DNA of 64,000 bases from positions 1-64,000 of the forward strand of contig JAAAJB010000124.1 of assembly GCA_016098155.1 (NCBI GenBank). Direction: 5' to 3'. The notes under the pieces were generated by a model. That model searched no databases. It worked only from the letters and a program-made list of their open reading frames with translations, and had not been told where the DNA came from. The stretch comes from Actinomortierella ambigua. Taxonomy: Eukaryota; Mortierellomycota; Mortierellomycetes; Mortierellales; Mortierellaceae. Shown in pieces: positions 1 to 10,499 of this stretch. The stretch's first letter is position 1. Every line of letters starts with the position of its first letter. The translations under genes were made by a program, and so were the position numbers.

Positions 1-43
1 TTCGCTGATCACAACATCTGGATGCATCTTGGCGGTGTGTGTC

Positions 44-89
<46 letters not shown>

Positions 90-3000
90 GATGAGAGACC
101 TAGGACAAGTAGTGTGGAGACAAATATGGGGCCTCCGATGAAGCTAAATCAAAGTGTCAAGAAGCCAATTTTACCTTGAGATTGCCGAGTTGGCTAAATG
201 TCTTCCCACATCCTGGCAGCCGGCACATGAAGGGCTTCACCTCGTCATGAATACGCTCGTGAGTCTTGAGGTTGCCCAGCTGGGTAAACGTCTTATCGCA
301 ATGAGGGTGCGGACACTTGTAAGGACGTTCTCCTGTATGCTTACGCTCATGCGTCTACGAGAGTAAACGAGCGAGTGAGAGAAAGTGTTAAGTCTACGAT
401 TCGATATTCCATATTACACGCTGCTCCACATGTCTTCGTCCATCGAAACGCTGCCTTACCTTGAGATTGCCAAGTTGCGTAAAGGCTCGGCTACAGCCTG
501 CAAATGGGCATACCTGTAAACATTGCAACACATGACCCCCATACCCAATGGATATTGAAAAGAAACATTGCACCAACCAACGGATAATGGGACGGGCCAA
601 AAGGGAATCCCAGGGTTACAGAGCGTGTGAAATGTGGACCACGCAATGAACCAACAGCCCGGCCATATGAGAAGGGACAGCAAAAGAACGAGTCGATTTT
701 GCCAAACCGCAATAATAGAGTCATAGAATGACAACCCCGAGAACAAGGACAATGAAGAAGCAATTGGGGGGTTTTTTTTTGCAGAGTTTGGTGCAAGACG
801 ATCCGCCAGTGCCATCACAACAAGAGTGCGTTCCCAACAAGAGAAACCAGCGCAGAATAATAATAAAAAAAGGTATTTGAAGGATTTAGGGAAGAGAAGG
901 TGCCGTGAGTCGTCAAAATTCAGTAACGATCGTCAAACATTTCATGGGAGGAATCAAAAAAACAACTGGAGAAGTCAGAAAAAGCATTGTGGGGAGAGAC
1001 AACAACGTAGACATCCAGGAAGAAGGAATTCTCTGCAACTGGATAGGCAGTGCATCAGCAAAATGACCGATCCACATGGAGCTTGCAGGTGAAGCAGTAG
1101 TTCAGTGAAGAGACCTGACAAAACCTCAGCCATGCATCCCCATGTCATACAGTCAAAGTGCTTGATCTGAGCCTTGAGCAGAGCTGCATAATTTTCCATT
1201 CTTCCCTTCTTCCATCCAAGCTGCTGGTTCGCGTCCGTTCTTCTTCTCATTTCTCTTCATCATTGCTTTCTCTTTCTAACGCTCCCAGGTTTGGTGAAAA
1301 TGTCTCTGCTTGCGCTGACGGCTGTACCAACTTTTTCATCACGGTCGACCGCTGTGTGAAATTGGGTGGGCGTGAAGGCGATGGCAGAGGGCCTTGCATC
1401 TTTGTCCAGCGTGGTCCAACAACACGGAAAAAAGACGTCGACTTTTTTTTTTTGGTGACAATGGTGATAGTGAGATTGGTGGCGGTGGTGGCAATTGCTG
1501 GGTGGTGTGTAGTTGTGTACCGGGTGCAAAACAAAGTAGCAGAAGAAACAAAAAAAGAAGCTGCCCACAAAAGAATAAAAAAAAATATAGGGAGGAAAGA
1601 AACAAGATATTGTCCCACTCTCGTCTTTGTATATGTTTAGGGGCCCTTTTGTGCGCTCCGTCAATAGCAAACACCCTCCAGATCCACAAGAAGGCTGAAT
1701 CATGGGATAGAACAGGAGTAGCACCAGCTCCTGAAGAAAACCCTCGGTCCCAACTGGTCGGGAGATGGTGTGGCATAGGATGGGGGGGAGGATGCATGAA
1801 AGACAGAAAGTCAAGAGGAGCGAATAGAGGCTATCCTGTGCAAAGAATGCCCCCGTTGCCTGCCTCGGCAACAGGAATCAAGCCGCGCTTGACATGGCAA
1901 TAGCAGCCATGCATTCCCACATCAACCCTATAGCTTTTTTTTTCGAGGGCCACATGGCTCGACTCTTTGCTTTGTTGCCTTCCCACGATCCGCAAAAGAC
2001 TGAACGATGCCCGTCGTTATTGTAGTATGTCAGCTGGAAATCAAAGTTGGTGGCGTTGGCCCTGCCAACTGTTCCCTCTGCAAACAGAAAACGATGCAGG
2101 GGGGGTTTGCCAATGACAATTTGATCCGCTGGTGGATACTGGTGCGGCCCGACGAGGCACGTCGTCTTCCCAAAAATGATGGCCCATGTGTCGTCATGTC
2201 CAACCAACAAAAGCAGCGGACAAAAGCAAATACGACACGTCTCATCTCCCATTTTTTGGCGTGGCATGATTCATCTCAACAGCCTTTTCGCTTCCTGCAT
2301 CATTGGATCCGAGCGCTTTTTCTCATCCTCCCCGCTCTCCCTTCGCCACTTCTCACCTAGAGCACAGGTTCGAAGAGAAGAAAGGAAGATGCTGGGAAGG
2401 GAAAAAAAATGGCCCCCTCATCTGCGTGGATATCTCTTGTTTCTGAGTCCATCCTCTCCTCGGGTCCCTGAAGAGAGACGCCGATCAAAGAACTGAATGA
2501 AGGAACTGAAGGCACTGATAACGACGAGATGAGGCTGGATGCGGAGATGGACTTACAAATGGACGGTTCCCTGTGTGGCAGCGCCTGAATCGTAGGATAG
2601 AAACAAACGTGTTTGTTAGTAACTGGTGTCTTGCTGTAGGACTGCTGAGAATGTAAAAGTAGAAATGAATAGAATCGAAAGGAAGCAAAAGAGACCAACC
2701 TCACCCCAGTCCTCATGTCCCACCATAAAAAAAATAAGAGCCATCCAGCAACAAGATGAGGCCATGTCTGTCGCCCACAAACACAAACAGCTCCCACCCC
2801 CCTCCGCTTTTCTCCATAATTCCCACCATCTGTTGACATACGCACACCCGCACACATACACATAGAGAGAGAGGGAGGGAGAGAGAGAGAAAGGAAGAAC
2901 GTTGCTATGGCCTCGAATGAGGCTAAATGGCAAGCACTGCCAACTCACTACTAACCCCCCCCCTTCCTTTCTGCCTGCCCTCCTGGAGCTGGAACCCAGG

Positions 3001-3928
3001 GCCAGCCGCACGAGAGCAAAGACGAAATGATGGCCGTGCTGTGCCATAAACCCAACCTTGTTTTTTTTTCGAAACAATACAACTGATGGCCTGCCCAAAG
3101 AGTCATAAACTCTCTTGGAACTCCATACGTCCTTCTATTCCATCCTTCGACTCGAGGAGCATGGTGGTCCCACGCGCGGATGGGGAAGAGAGGCGGGGGA
3201 AAAGGGAGAGGCTGAGACATTTTTTTTGCTCTACCCACTTACCGTTCATGTGTGCGCAGATGGGACATCTGACTGAACGCCTTGTCACAGCCGGTGACTG
3301 TGCAGTGGAACGCCTTTCGTTCGTTGGACGAGCCAGCGGCTGACAAAGACGAGGTTGAGCTCTGGCTACTAACCGACATCTTGCGCGCTTGGTACGCTTG
3401 ATGTTGGTGCAGCTCGTGCTCGTGCTCGTGCTCGTGCTCATGCTCTTGTTCATGTTCCTGCTGGCGAGGGCTGGTGCTAGATGTGAGACCAAGAGACGAA
3501 CCTGGTGCTGATGCCTGCGGGATAGCATGAGCGACAGGGCTTGGCAAAATCAACGTTGGCAGCTGGTGCAAGGAAGGGCCTGACGAGGGCTTCTTCATGA
3601 AAAAGGTAGGAGACGAGGGGACGGTGGCATTGGGGTCCTCGTCGTCGTCATCGGTAAGAGCATCGGCCGGGTACTCGGCGGTACTCAAAGTGACACTGGG
3701 GAGGACCTGCTTAGCCCTGGAGCTGTTCTCCAACTCCTCTGCAGTGGCCTCCAGGGCCAGGACGAGGGCGTCGAGCGGGGACGACACAGCGGTGGAGGGG
3801 TTCATAAGAAGCTGCTTGGCAGATGGCCGTCGTTGTTGGTGGTAGACAGACAGGCCGTCGCTCTTCATGGTAGCCTCGAAGGAGGTAGCAGGGGAGAGCG
3901 AGGGTGAGGGATAGGCAGCGGCCGACAT
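1..3928 (-). CDS. C2H2 zinc-finger transcription factor (3' end beyond window)
   Basis: Probable sequence-specific nuclear transcription factor. Model (minus strand): exons 3243-3928, 2557-2584, 460-513, 175-354 and 1-42, continuing past the left edge; every junction uses GT-AG and keeps frame, giving 330 codons so far. The first about 210 residues are Ser/Pro-rich and disordered, with a Glu-His repeat near 3411-3465. Four C2H2 fingers follow. The first (CTVTGC start) is split by the 28-base micro-exon at 2557-2584. Fingers two to four share the run F(T/S)QLGNLKTH and HTGERP-like linkers. The fourth finger is completed by the last exon (THTAKMH). This finger style is common in fungal regulators of the Azf1-like group, but the exact orthologue is not recognised. 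The intron between 513 and 2557 is about 2.04 kb, very long for a fungus. The start is the first in-frame ATG. Confidence 0.85.
46..86. repeat. (GA)n microsatellite
   Basis: About 20 uninterrupted GA units. On the coding (minus) strand it forms a long CT pyrimidine tract ending three bases before the AG acceptor of the last visible exon of the C2H2 gene, so it doubles as the polypyrimidine tract. Confidence 0.95.
514..2556 (-). other. 2.04-kb intron of the C2H2 gene
   Basis: Intron between the micro-exon and the next zinc-finger exon. It contains only short reading frames on both strands, T-runs, A-runs and mixed low-complexity sequence. I see no embedded gene, RNA or transposon. Its length is several times that of other introns in the window. 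Confidence 0.6.
2557..2584 (-). other. 28-base micro-exon of the C2H2 gene
   Basis: On the minus strand a CAG acceptor (2585-2587) precedes the exon and a GTAAGT donor (2551-2556) follows it. With the two bases carried over from the first exon it encodes [10 protein letters not shown], exactly the end of finger one and its linker to finger two. Skipping it would break the frame (28 is not a multiple of 3) and destroy the first finger. Seen directly; usage in mRNA is inferred. Confidence 0.8.
3411..3465 (-). repeat. Hexanucleotide coding repeat (Glu-His run)
   Basis: GCTCGT-type units on the plus strand encode alternating Glu and His in the disordered part of the C2H2 factor. Confidence 0.9.
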
Positions 3929-5074
3929 GGTTGCAAGAGAATAGGAAAGAGAGGAAGAGGAAGCTGGCGCGAGTGTGCTGATAGATAGATGGATAGATAG
4001 ATAGATAGGCCAACAAGTTACGTCAGTGATGATGGGAAGACTGTGTGTTCCTGGCTGTGTGTGGTCTGTGGGATTGTTGGGCTGTCAGGCGAGCGAGGTA
4101 TGAAGCAAAGGTATAAGTGCAAGTGAATAAAAAAAAAAAGGTAGTTGAATGTGTGTGGGTGTGTATCAAGGTGTGTATGAAGAGGTGTGTAAAGGTGTGT
4201 GTAAAGGTGTGAGAAACAGAGATGGGTTTAGGCGGTGGATGCCAAGAATGTCAAGACGAGCAGAATGTGGGTGTAGATGTGAGTGATGAAAGAGAGTGAA
4301 GACTGTGAAGAGGAGTCTGGAGTTGATGAAAGACAGGAAAAAAAAGAAAAGCAAAAGCGCAACCAAGTAAACAAAAACAAAGGGCGCATTTCCACTCAGC
4401 CAAACAGAACAGGTCAGGGACCTGACCCCTTCTTACCCCATCCCCCCTCCCCATCCTCCTCTCTTTTCTCTCTCTCTCTCTTTCTCTCTCTTTCCTCTCG
4501 CTCTTGTGCTCACTCTCGCTCCCTCTCTCACTCTTCTCTCACTCGCACTCTTCTCACTCCCCTTCCGCCACAAATAAGCTCAGTTTGTATGACAAAAAGT
4601 GCTAGCCATCATTCCTGGCAGTTTCTCCGGCAAAAGGGGATAGGGATGCCGACTCCAAGAGTGATTGTGCAGGCCACTTGTCTCGACCACAACACCCTAA
4701 CCACATCGGCTTCCCTACCACCGTTCAAACTCTCAAGAACCAAGAATCAGACGATAGGCGACTACGCAAAGAGAACTCGCGCAAGCTTGTTTCTTGAGGC
4801 TGAACCTTTTGTCGTAATATTCCAGGCACATTTTTTCTGACCTCAACAACCAATCATTTCGCACGCCACCCCACGACAGCTTCCGATCGCCTCGAGGTGA
4901 GGCTGGAGGAAGAGAAAGGCCATTTCCGACAGAACCCTTTCTTTCTCCTACTGCGCCTAGACTACAGTACGTAGAATATAATAGCTCCATACTGCTGACT
5001 TTCTCTGTATCTCAATCCTTTTATTCCTCTTGTGACACTATGTACAGTACCTATCCATCGTTGCAATGGACCAG
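3929..5074. other. Spacer upstream of the C2H2 gene
   Basis: About 1.15 kb lacking a supportable gene. It holds a TAGA-type short repeat (about 3980-4010), GTGT-rich stretches (about 4150-4210) and a long CT-rich tract (about 4440-4560). It lies between the 5' end of the C2H2 gene and the 3' end of the Tse2-like gene, so it should carry the C2H2 promoter and leader. Confidence 0.6.
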
Positions 5075-5764
5075 TCAGTTTTCCTCAAGTGACAGCACGT
5101 CCAGCCAGTCATTATCCTCGCCTGCGGGATACATGGCCTGGAACTCGTCTTTGCTAATCCGCCTCGCGTGCTGCCCAAGAAACTCGGTGATGAGCTGGTC
5201 AAGCTCGGCAAGTTTCATTGGCCGGCTACACTGAAGCGAGAAATGGTCGCTTCTCTCCAGGAGCAATACTAGTCCACCAGGCAACGGTGCATGTTTTTCA
5301 ATCACGTAAATGGTCGTGTCCTTGTCCTCAAACCCCTCGACAATCTCATGAAATGTGGTGCTGTACGGAGGCCGAAGCGAACAGCCGTTGGGATACTTCC
5401 ATGTGACCATATCCGTTGGGAGCGGAAGGGCCATCCCACCCTGCGTCTGTAGGTCGTATGTACCTGCTGGCCTTAGAGTCCTGTCCCGCAAACAAACGCG
5501 CTGGCCAGATTGGACTCGCGCAAGCTCTGCTGGGAAGAAGGAGGTAAATCTCCGCATAGGAAAGAAAGAGAAGCGACCCATCGCGAATGAGCAATGCAGC
5601 CAGAGATGGTGGAAGGTGGGGTGGATGAATGGAGGAAGCAGCGAGCCGGCCGGAAAAGGCAAGTTTCGAAGAGCGCTAGAGTTGTGGGGGCAACGGCCCG
5701 AAAAGGACAAGAGTACCTTGACGGGGATGAACGGGCGGAGCACCGCGCGAACTGGCTTGGCCAC
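5075..5764 (-). CDS. Tse2-like ADP-ribosyltransferase-type domain protein
   Basis: Single-exon frame of 229 residues. The C-terminal about 140 residues (from about residue 90) resemble the fungal proteins carrying the Tse2-type ADP-ribosyltransferase toxin domain. Visible features are a short NGCSLRPP segment, a central TTIYVI strand, LPGGLVLLLERSDHFSLQ, and an acidic, aromatic C-terminal tail. The bacterial namesake is a secreted NAD-dependent effector; the role of fungal relatives is not settled, and no activity can be read from this sequence. The first about 70 residues are rich in Arg, Ser and Phe and lack acidic residues, as in a mitochondrial presequence, but an internal Met at residue 62 could be the true start. 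It lies divergent from the PH-domain gene across a 1-kb spacer. The family call is from remembered motifs. Confidence 0.6.
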   Translation of the reverse strand: MAKPVRAVLRPFIPVKVLLSFSGRCPHNSSALRNLPFPAGSLLPPFIHPTFHHLWLHCSFAMGRFSFFPMRRFTSFFPAELARVQSGQRVCLRDRTLRPAGTYDLQTQGGMALPLPTDMVTWKYPNGCSLRPPYSTTFHEIVEGFEDKDTTIYVIEKHAPLPGGLVLLLERSDHFSLQCSRPMKLAELDQLITEFLGQHARRISKDEFQAMYPAGEDNDWLDVLSLEEN

Positions 5765-6801
5765 ATTCTTGCGACAATACTACTACCTTGGACGACCACC
5801 ACGCCTCCCTCTCCTGCCCCCTTGCCGTCCCCAAAGCTGCATCTTTCACATGGACACGGTACTGCACTGGATATGTACCTCTTCCTGCCATGGCCACGCT
5901 ACAATCCTCAGCTTGACTTTCTGGGTGTCGTCCCTTGTCTCCTCCCTTTTTTTGCCCCCTTCTCCCATTCACAACCTTTACTTCTCTCTTCCTTCTTGGG
6001 CACGAAAGATATGCACTCTGGCCCAGGAGAGCGCTGTCCCGGCAGGCTCTTCTCGATCAAACCTATCGAAAAAGCCTCCATGCACCAGATCTGTATTACC
6101 TTCTCCTCTTCTTCTTCCTCCTTGTTACCTGCTGTTGTTGATGTCGTCTACCTTCCGAACGGTGTAACTACATACAGACGAAGTGCTTCCTTAGTAGCCA
6201 ATAATATAGAGAGCCAATACTTTTTCCCCAGGGAAAAAAATTGTATTCGCCATGCATTCCTTGTCTCCGTTTTTTTTTCGCTTCCGCCTTCTTTCATCAT
6301 TGCTTCTTTTTACACAAGCTAACATATCGCACAAAACCTATCCCCACCATCCCCGGACAAGCAGCTGGATGCGACATCTGGGTGTGCTAGCTCACTACGT
6401 GGAACCAGCACTTTGATTTTTTGTGCACCTTTGCTCCCTTTTTTTTTTCTTGTTTCTCGTCGCCACTCTAGCCTCTTCTCAATCCACTTTTTAATATCCT
6501 TCGACAATCTTTCTATTCTTAATTTCGCCTGCCATTCACCTCGTGGTATATCCTACTTGTGCCACGACTGTCACTTCAGCCTCTCGACTTATGCGCCAAC
6601 ACTAGTCCTGGTCGGACCAAACTGCATGTCATCTTATTCAAGGTGGTAGTGTTGTGTAGCCTCCGTCAGTCTCCCACTCTCGTCTTCACACCACATCCTT
6701 CGAGCCGACCCCCTTCCTCCTCTGTTGTTTGAAGAGCGACACCGATATCCACAGGAATAAGCTACTCCAACCCGTCCCCAACCATCAAAATTCAAGATTA
6801 C
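5765..6801. other. Divergent promoter spacer
   Basis: About 1.04 kb between the divergently transcribed Tse2-like and PH-domain genes. It is pyrimidine-rich on the plus strand towards the PH gene, as in many leaders here. No gene or RNA was found in it. Confidence 0.55.
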
Positions 6802-9800
6802 ATGCCCACTCGAGTTGTCCATGGCAAACGACCTGGACTATCACCCAGGTCTAGCCACCAGCCACAGTGGAGCACCCCTGCTCGACATGAGAACATAGTG
6901 ACACCACCCTGCCCTGTCTACTCGGGGCATCTTCTCAAGCTAGGATCAAATGAACGATGGCAATCTCGCCTCTTTACGTTCGACGGCTCAGGTACTTTTA
7001 TTTTTCTATGACATGAGAACATTGGTCTTGAGCAACCTGTGATCAATACTCTTAAACCAAACCCTACTCTTCTTCTATCCTACCGGCTGGGGCATGTGGT
7101 GCGTTTTACCTAGTCCTTCTCTGCCTCGGCAAGAAGCCTCAGGCACCAGTGATTATGACGTACGACCCCCATGTTTCTTCGCCCTTCATGTCAGCTTCTT
7201 GCCAACTACAGCCGATGAGTCCCAAAACCAAATGGTTCATCAATCTATCGTCTGTCACTTCTATCAAGCTACAACCCCCTTCCAAAAGCTTCCGCTGCTT
7301 CCCATACTCGCACAGCTCGCGGGCTATCTGCATTCAAACATCGTATGGAAAGACACTCTTGCTTCGGGCCCGCAAAGAGAGCGAACTTGACCGGTGGTTC
7401 TTTGTCCTGTACAAGATGTGGTCTCTGCAGTATCAGCGACAGGTCGAAAACGAGGGAGACCGTGCAATGGATCAAGCCCAATGGTCCCCTGCGTTGAACA
7501 GCCAGCTCTCAGCACAACAACAGTCCATGAATCTTTATCAAAAGTATCTTCAGAAGCAGTACCAACTGGGCGCTCAGCACTTGCGATCGATGCAGCTTCA
7601 GCAACAGCAGCAAGAGCAAGAGCAAGAGCAAGAGGAGGAACAGGAACAAGAACAAGAACAGGAACAGGAACAGGAACAGGAACAGGAACAAGAACAGGAG
7701 CAGGAACAGGAGCAGGAGCAGGAGCAGGATCAAGAGCAGGACCAACTTTTAAAACTACAGCTGGGGCAACCGCAGAAGGAACGTCAGTCACCGCACTACA
7801 ACAAACAATTGCAACGCGAGAAGTCGCAACCATTTCAGTTGTCATTGCAAAGTGATGGCAATGATGGCAAAAATAGGAAAGGGCATGGGCCACTCGAGCC
7901 ATACCAACTTCCAGCGCCGCGTATCTCGGCCTTCCTACCGCAAGGTCTGGACTGGGCGCTACCAGACCCAGAAGAGGAGGAAGGAGATCTCCACATCATG
8001 CTCAGTTCATCGTTCCAGGACTTGATCAAAGAGGCCGAAAATGAGGATGAGCTTCCAATTCTCCATCCATTGGCTATGCGCAACCCATCCACACCCTCCT
8101 ATCCAACCCGGGCAAAGGCCCCTGCACACCAGCACACGAATACTCATCTCCAGGAACAATCGGTCCGCTCAGGAAACGGCCAGCCCAAGGCTGTTGGCAT
8201 GATCCCAAGCGATCACCACCAGCATGGCCATCCAGGTTCACTCCTGGAGCCTAGCAAGGTGGCACTCATTGATCACTGGCGGCGAAGCCTGGTGATGCCT
8301 GTGTTCCTGGAGGAGACTGCAGGGTTCAGAGGCGACGACGATGAGGACGACGACGATGGCGATGGCGATGGACGAGAGAGAGACGATGATGACGAAGAAG
8401 AAGAGGATGACGACGACGACGATGAGGAGGAGGACGAGGAGGACGAGGAGGGAATGGAATCGGCTTTCGACCAAAAGAAGACTTTTCACGCACCTCAAGA
8501 AGGCACCTCCGCCAAACGGCCGGTGTCATTTGGCTTCACCCGCCGCGAATCCAAGGTGCCCAACACAAAACCAGCAGAGGCGATAGGTACCACGGGAGAT
8601 GACGACGAGAAGAAGAGCACCCCTCGCTGGTTCTTCTCGAAAAGTGAATACCTTCATCCTCGCCCGGCTCCCCGCCAAGACAACAGCGTCTCTAGCTCAG
8701 AGTCCTCTGTCGAAGACGACAACTGCCCGAAATCCAAACTAGATGTCGAGCAGCAACGGCGAGGTCTCTCTCCTCACAACCTGTCCAAAACACTCCAGCA
8801 ACACTATCCTGAGATAGTCGAGCGGACAGACCAGCAGTTAGCCGTGTCCTCTGCTATTATCGAGCAGGAAGAGCTTGGTGATGCAGCATCACCGGCTGCC
8901 CCGAAAGAAGATGGGCTTCCTCTCGGGACTCTCCAGCGCCAGAATGTGTTTCGACTGAGACCTCAGGCTGCCTCGAGCGATGAAGATTCGGATTTCAGCA
9001 CCAAGAAGAAGAAGAAGAGTCCAGCTAAAAATGGCCGTCGACCGAGTGTCCAGCCTGCATCAGACCAGAGACGACCTTCGTTACTGCCTTCGGAGCCCAT
9101 AACCCCAGAGCGCCCGGGATATCCACCATCGCCCGCTAAAGAGATTCAAGAGAGCACAGTAGCCGTGGGCAATTTTCCTCCTAGCTTGCAACATCCACAC
9201 CAGCAGCCGCTTAGTGCCTCCGCGGCGGGCTCACAGGTTGGACATGGACAAGTCAGTGGGCAATCGGGTTCGGCACTCGTGTCGACGGCACCAGGCGCAA
9301 TCAACGAGGTGGGTCTTGGTATCACCACTGTTGGCGTCAAAGACAACTATTCGCTGCCGAGTTCTCGGCGCCCTGAACGTTCACTCCGAGTTGATACGGG
9401 ACCATTTGTTGGTCCCTCAGCTACAGCCGGCGCTACTTCAGCCCCCATGGCTACTGCTATTGATCGCTCGGCGCGTGCTTCGCCTCAGTCGGAGGACATC
9501 CTATCGGCGGTGAGTTCCTGTTCGTTCCACACCGCTGAGAGAGGACTGCCTTCGCCTTTCCCATCGCAGCTTTCAGCACAGCTTCAACCTCAGTCTCAGC
9601 TACTGCAACAACAACAGCAGCAGCTCGGGCAATACCCGGATCACCCGGGCACCGGTCAGGGTCCATCCAGCTTTCTCCTGACCTCGGCCTACCAGCCGAA
9701 GGAGGACCTTCCTTTTCCTGCTTTCCAAGGTGAGAGGACGGGTCTGCCAGCCGTCACAAGTCCCTCGCTCCGTACGCCTTATTCAAAGTCGCGCGTGCCC

Positions 9801-10499
9801 CAGCTCAGTATGGAGTCGTTGTTCATCCGAGCGTCGACAACAACGACGACAACGGCAACGAAACCAAGTCCCAATGGCAGCAATAGTAGCAACAACAATG
9901 CCATCGACAAACGCACGCGCGTCGCCAATACGATTCACGCTAAAATCCATGAAGACGATGATGAAGAGGGCGACGACGACGATGAAGACAGGGACGAAGA
10001 AGACGACGACGACGATGACGATAAGCCCTTAGCGCATACACTCAGTCGACAAAGGAGTCGTCAATCCCTTCACACCAACCATTCGCTTCGCCAGCAGCAG
10101 CAGCAGCAGCAGGTTCCCCTAACGCCTCCCACCCCTGCAGGCGAGAATTCGTTTCACTTGCGAGGCAATCATCTCTTTCAATCCAATAGCAGCAACAACA
10201 GCGGCAGTAAGCAGCGGCAACACCACCATCCACACCCACATCATCCAGACCTCAAGGTCATCATCAACCAGCAGCGACAACAGCAGCACCAATACCATGC
10301 GACCCCTCCGTTGACATCAGCTTCGTCCCATACCCACTCGCAGCTGCCTCTTCCGTCCTCCACGCTTGCATCCCCTTCCGTTGCCAACCGATCGCAGTTA
10401 CACTCTCAAAAGCAGCAGCATCTGAAGCACAAGCAACCAGCTAGGGTGTCGCCTGGAGGTACTTCGGCAGATGGCATGGATTCCTTTAGCTACTTTTGA
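6802..10499 (+). CDS. PH-domain protein with long disordered C-terminus
   Basis: Two exons, 6802-6991 and 7114-10499, joined in frame (phase 1) to give 1191 residues. The PH domain spans about residues 38-166. It begins with PVYSGHLLKLG, crosses the intron at FTFDGSVLLCLGKK, and ends with the helix carrying the diagnostic Trp (ELDRWFFVLYKMW). PH domains bind phosphoinositides or proteins, so membrane or cortex recruitment is likely. The rest looks disordered: a Gln/Glu repeat (7600-7745), two long Asp/Glu runs (about 8330-8450 and 9950-10020), and Gln-, His- and Ser-rich stretches. There is no catalytic domain, so it may be a scaffold or adaptor. The orthologue is not recognised. ATG 6802 precedes the PH fold directly. 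A single intron of 122 bases carries GT-AG ends. Confidence 0.85.
7600..7745 (+). repeat. CAGGAA-type hexanucleotide repeat (Gln-Glu run)
   Basis: In-frame minisatellite encoding alternating Gln and Glu just after the PH domain. Repeat purity is high in the centre. The other frames and the opposite strand stay open across it, which produces spurious Val-Pro, Gly-Thr and Leu frames. Confidence 0.9.

Noticed and set aside
1260..1871. 203-codon minus-strand frame in the long C2H2 intron
   Set aside because: Phe-, Ser- and Cys-rich without a conserved motif. It lies inside an intron on the same strand, and nothing links it to the zinc-finger exons.
7600..7745. Regular repeat considered as a CRISPR-like array
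   Set aside because: There are no unique spacers, the unit is six bases and in frame, and the genome is eukaryotic.
7324..7902. Val-Pro-Ala repeat frame on the minus strand
   Set aside because: Arises purely from the CAGGAA coding repeat of the PH-domain gene.
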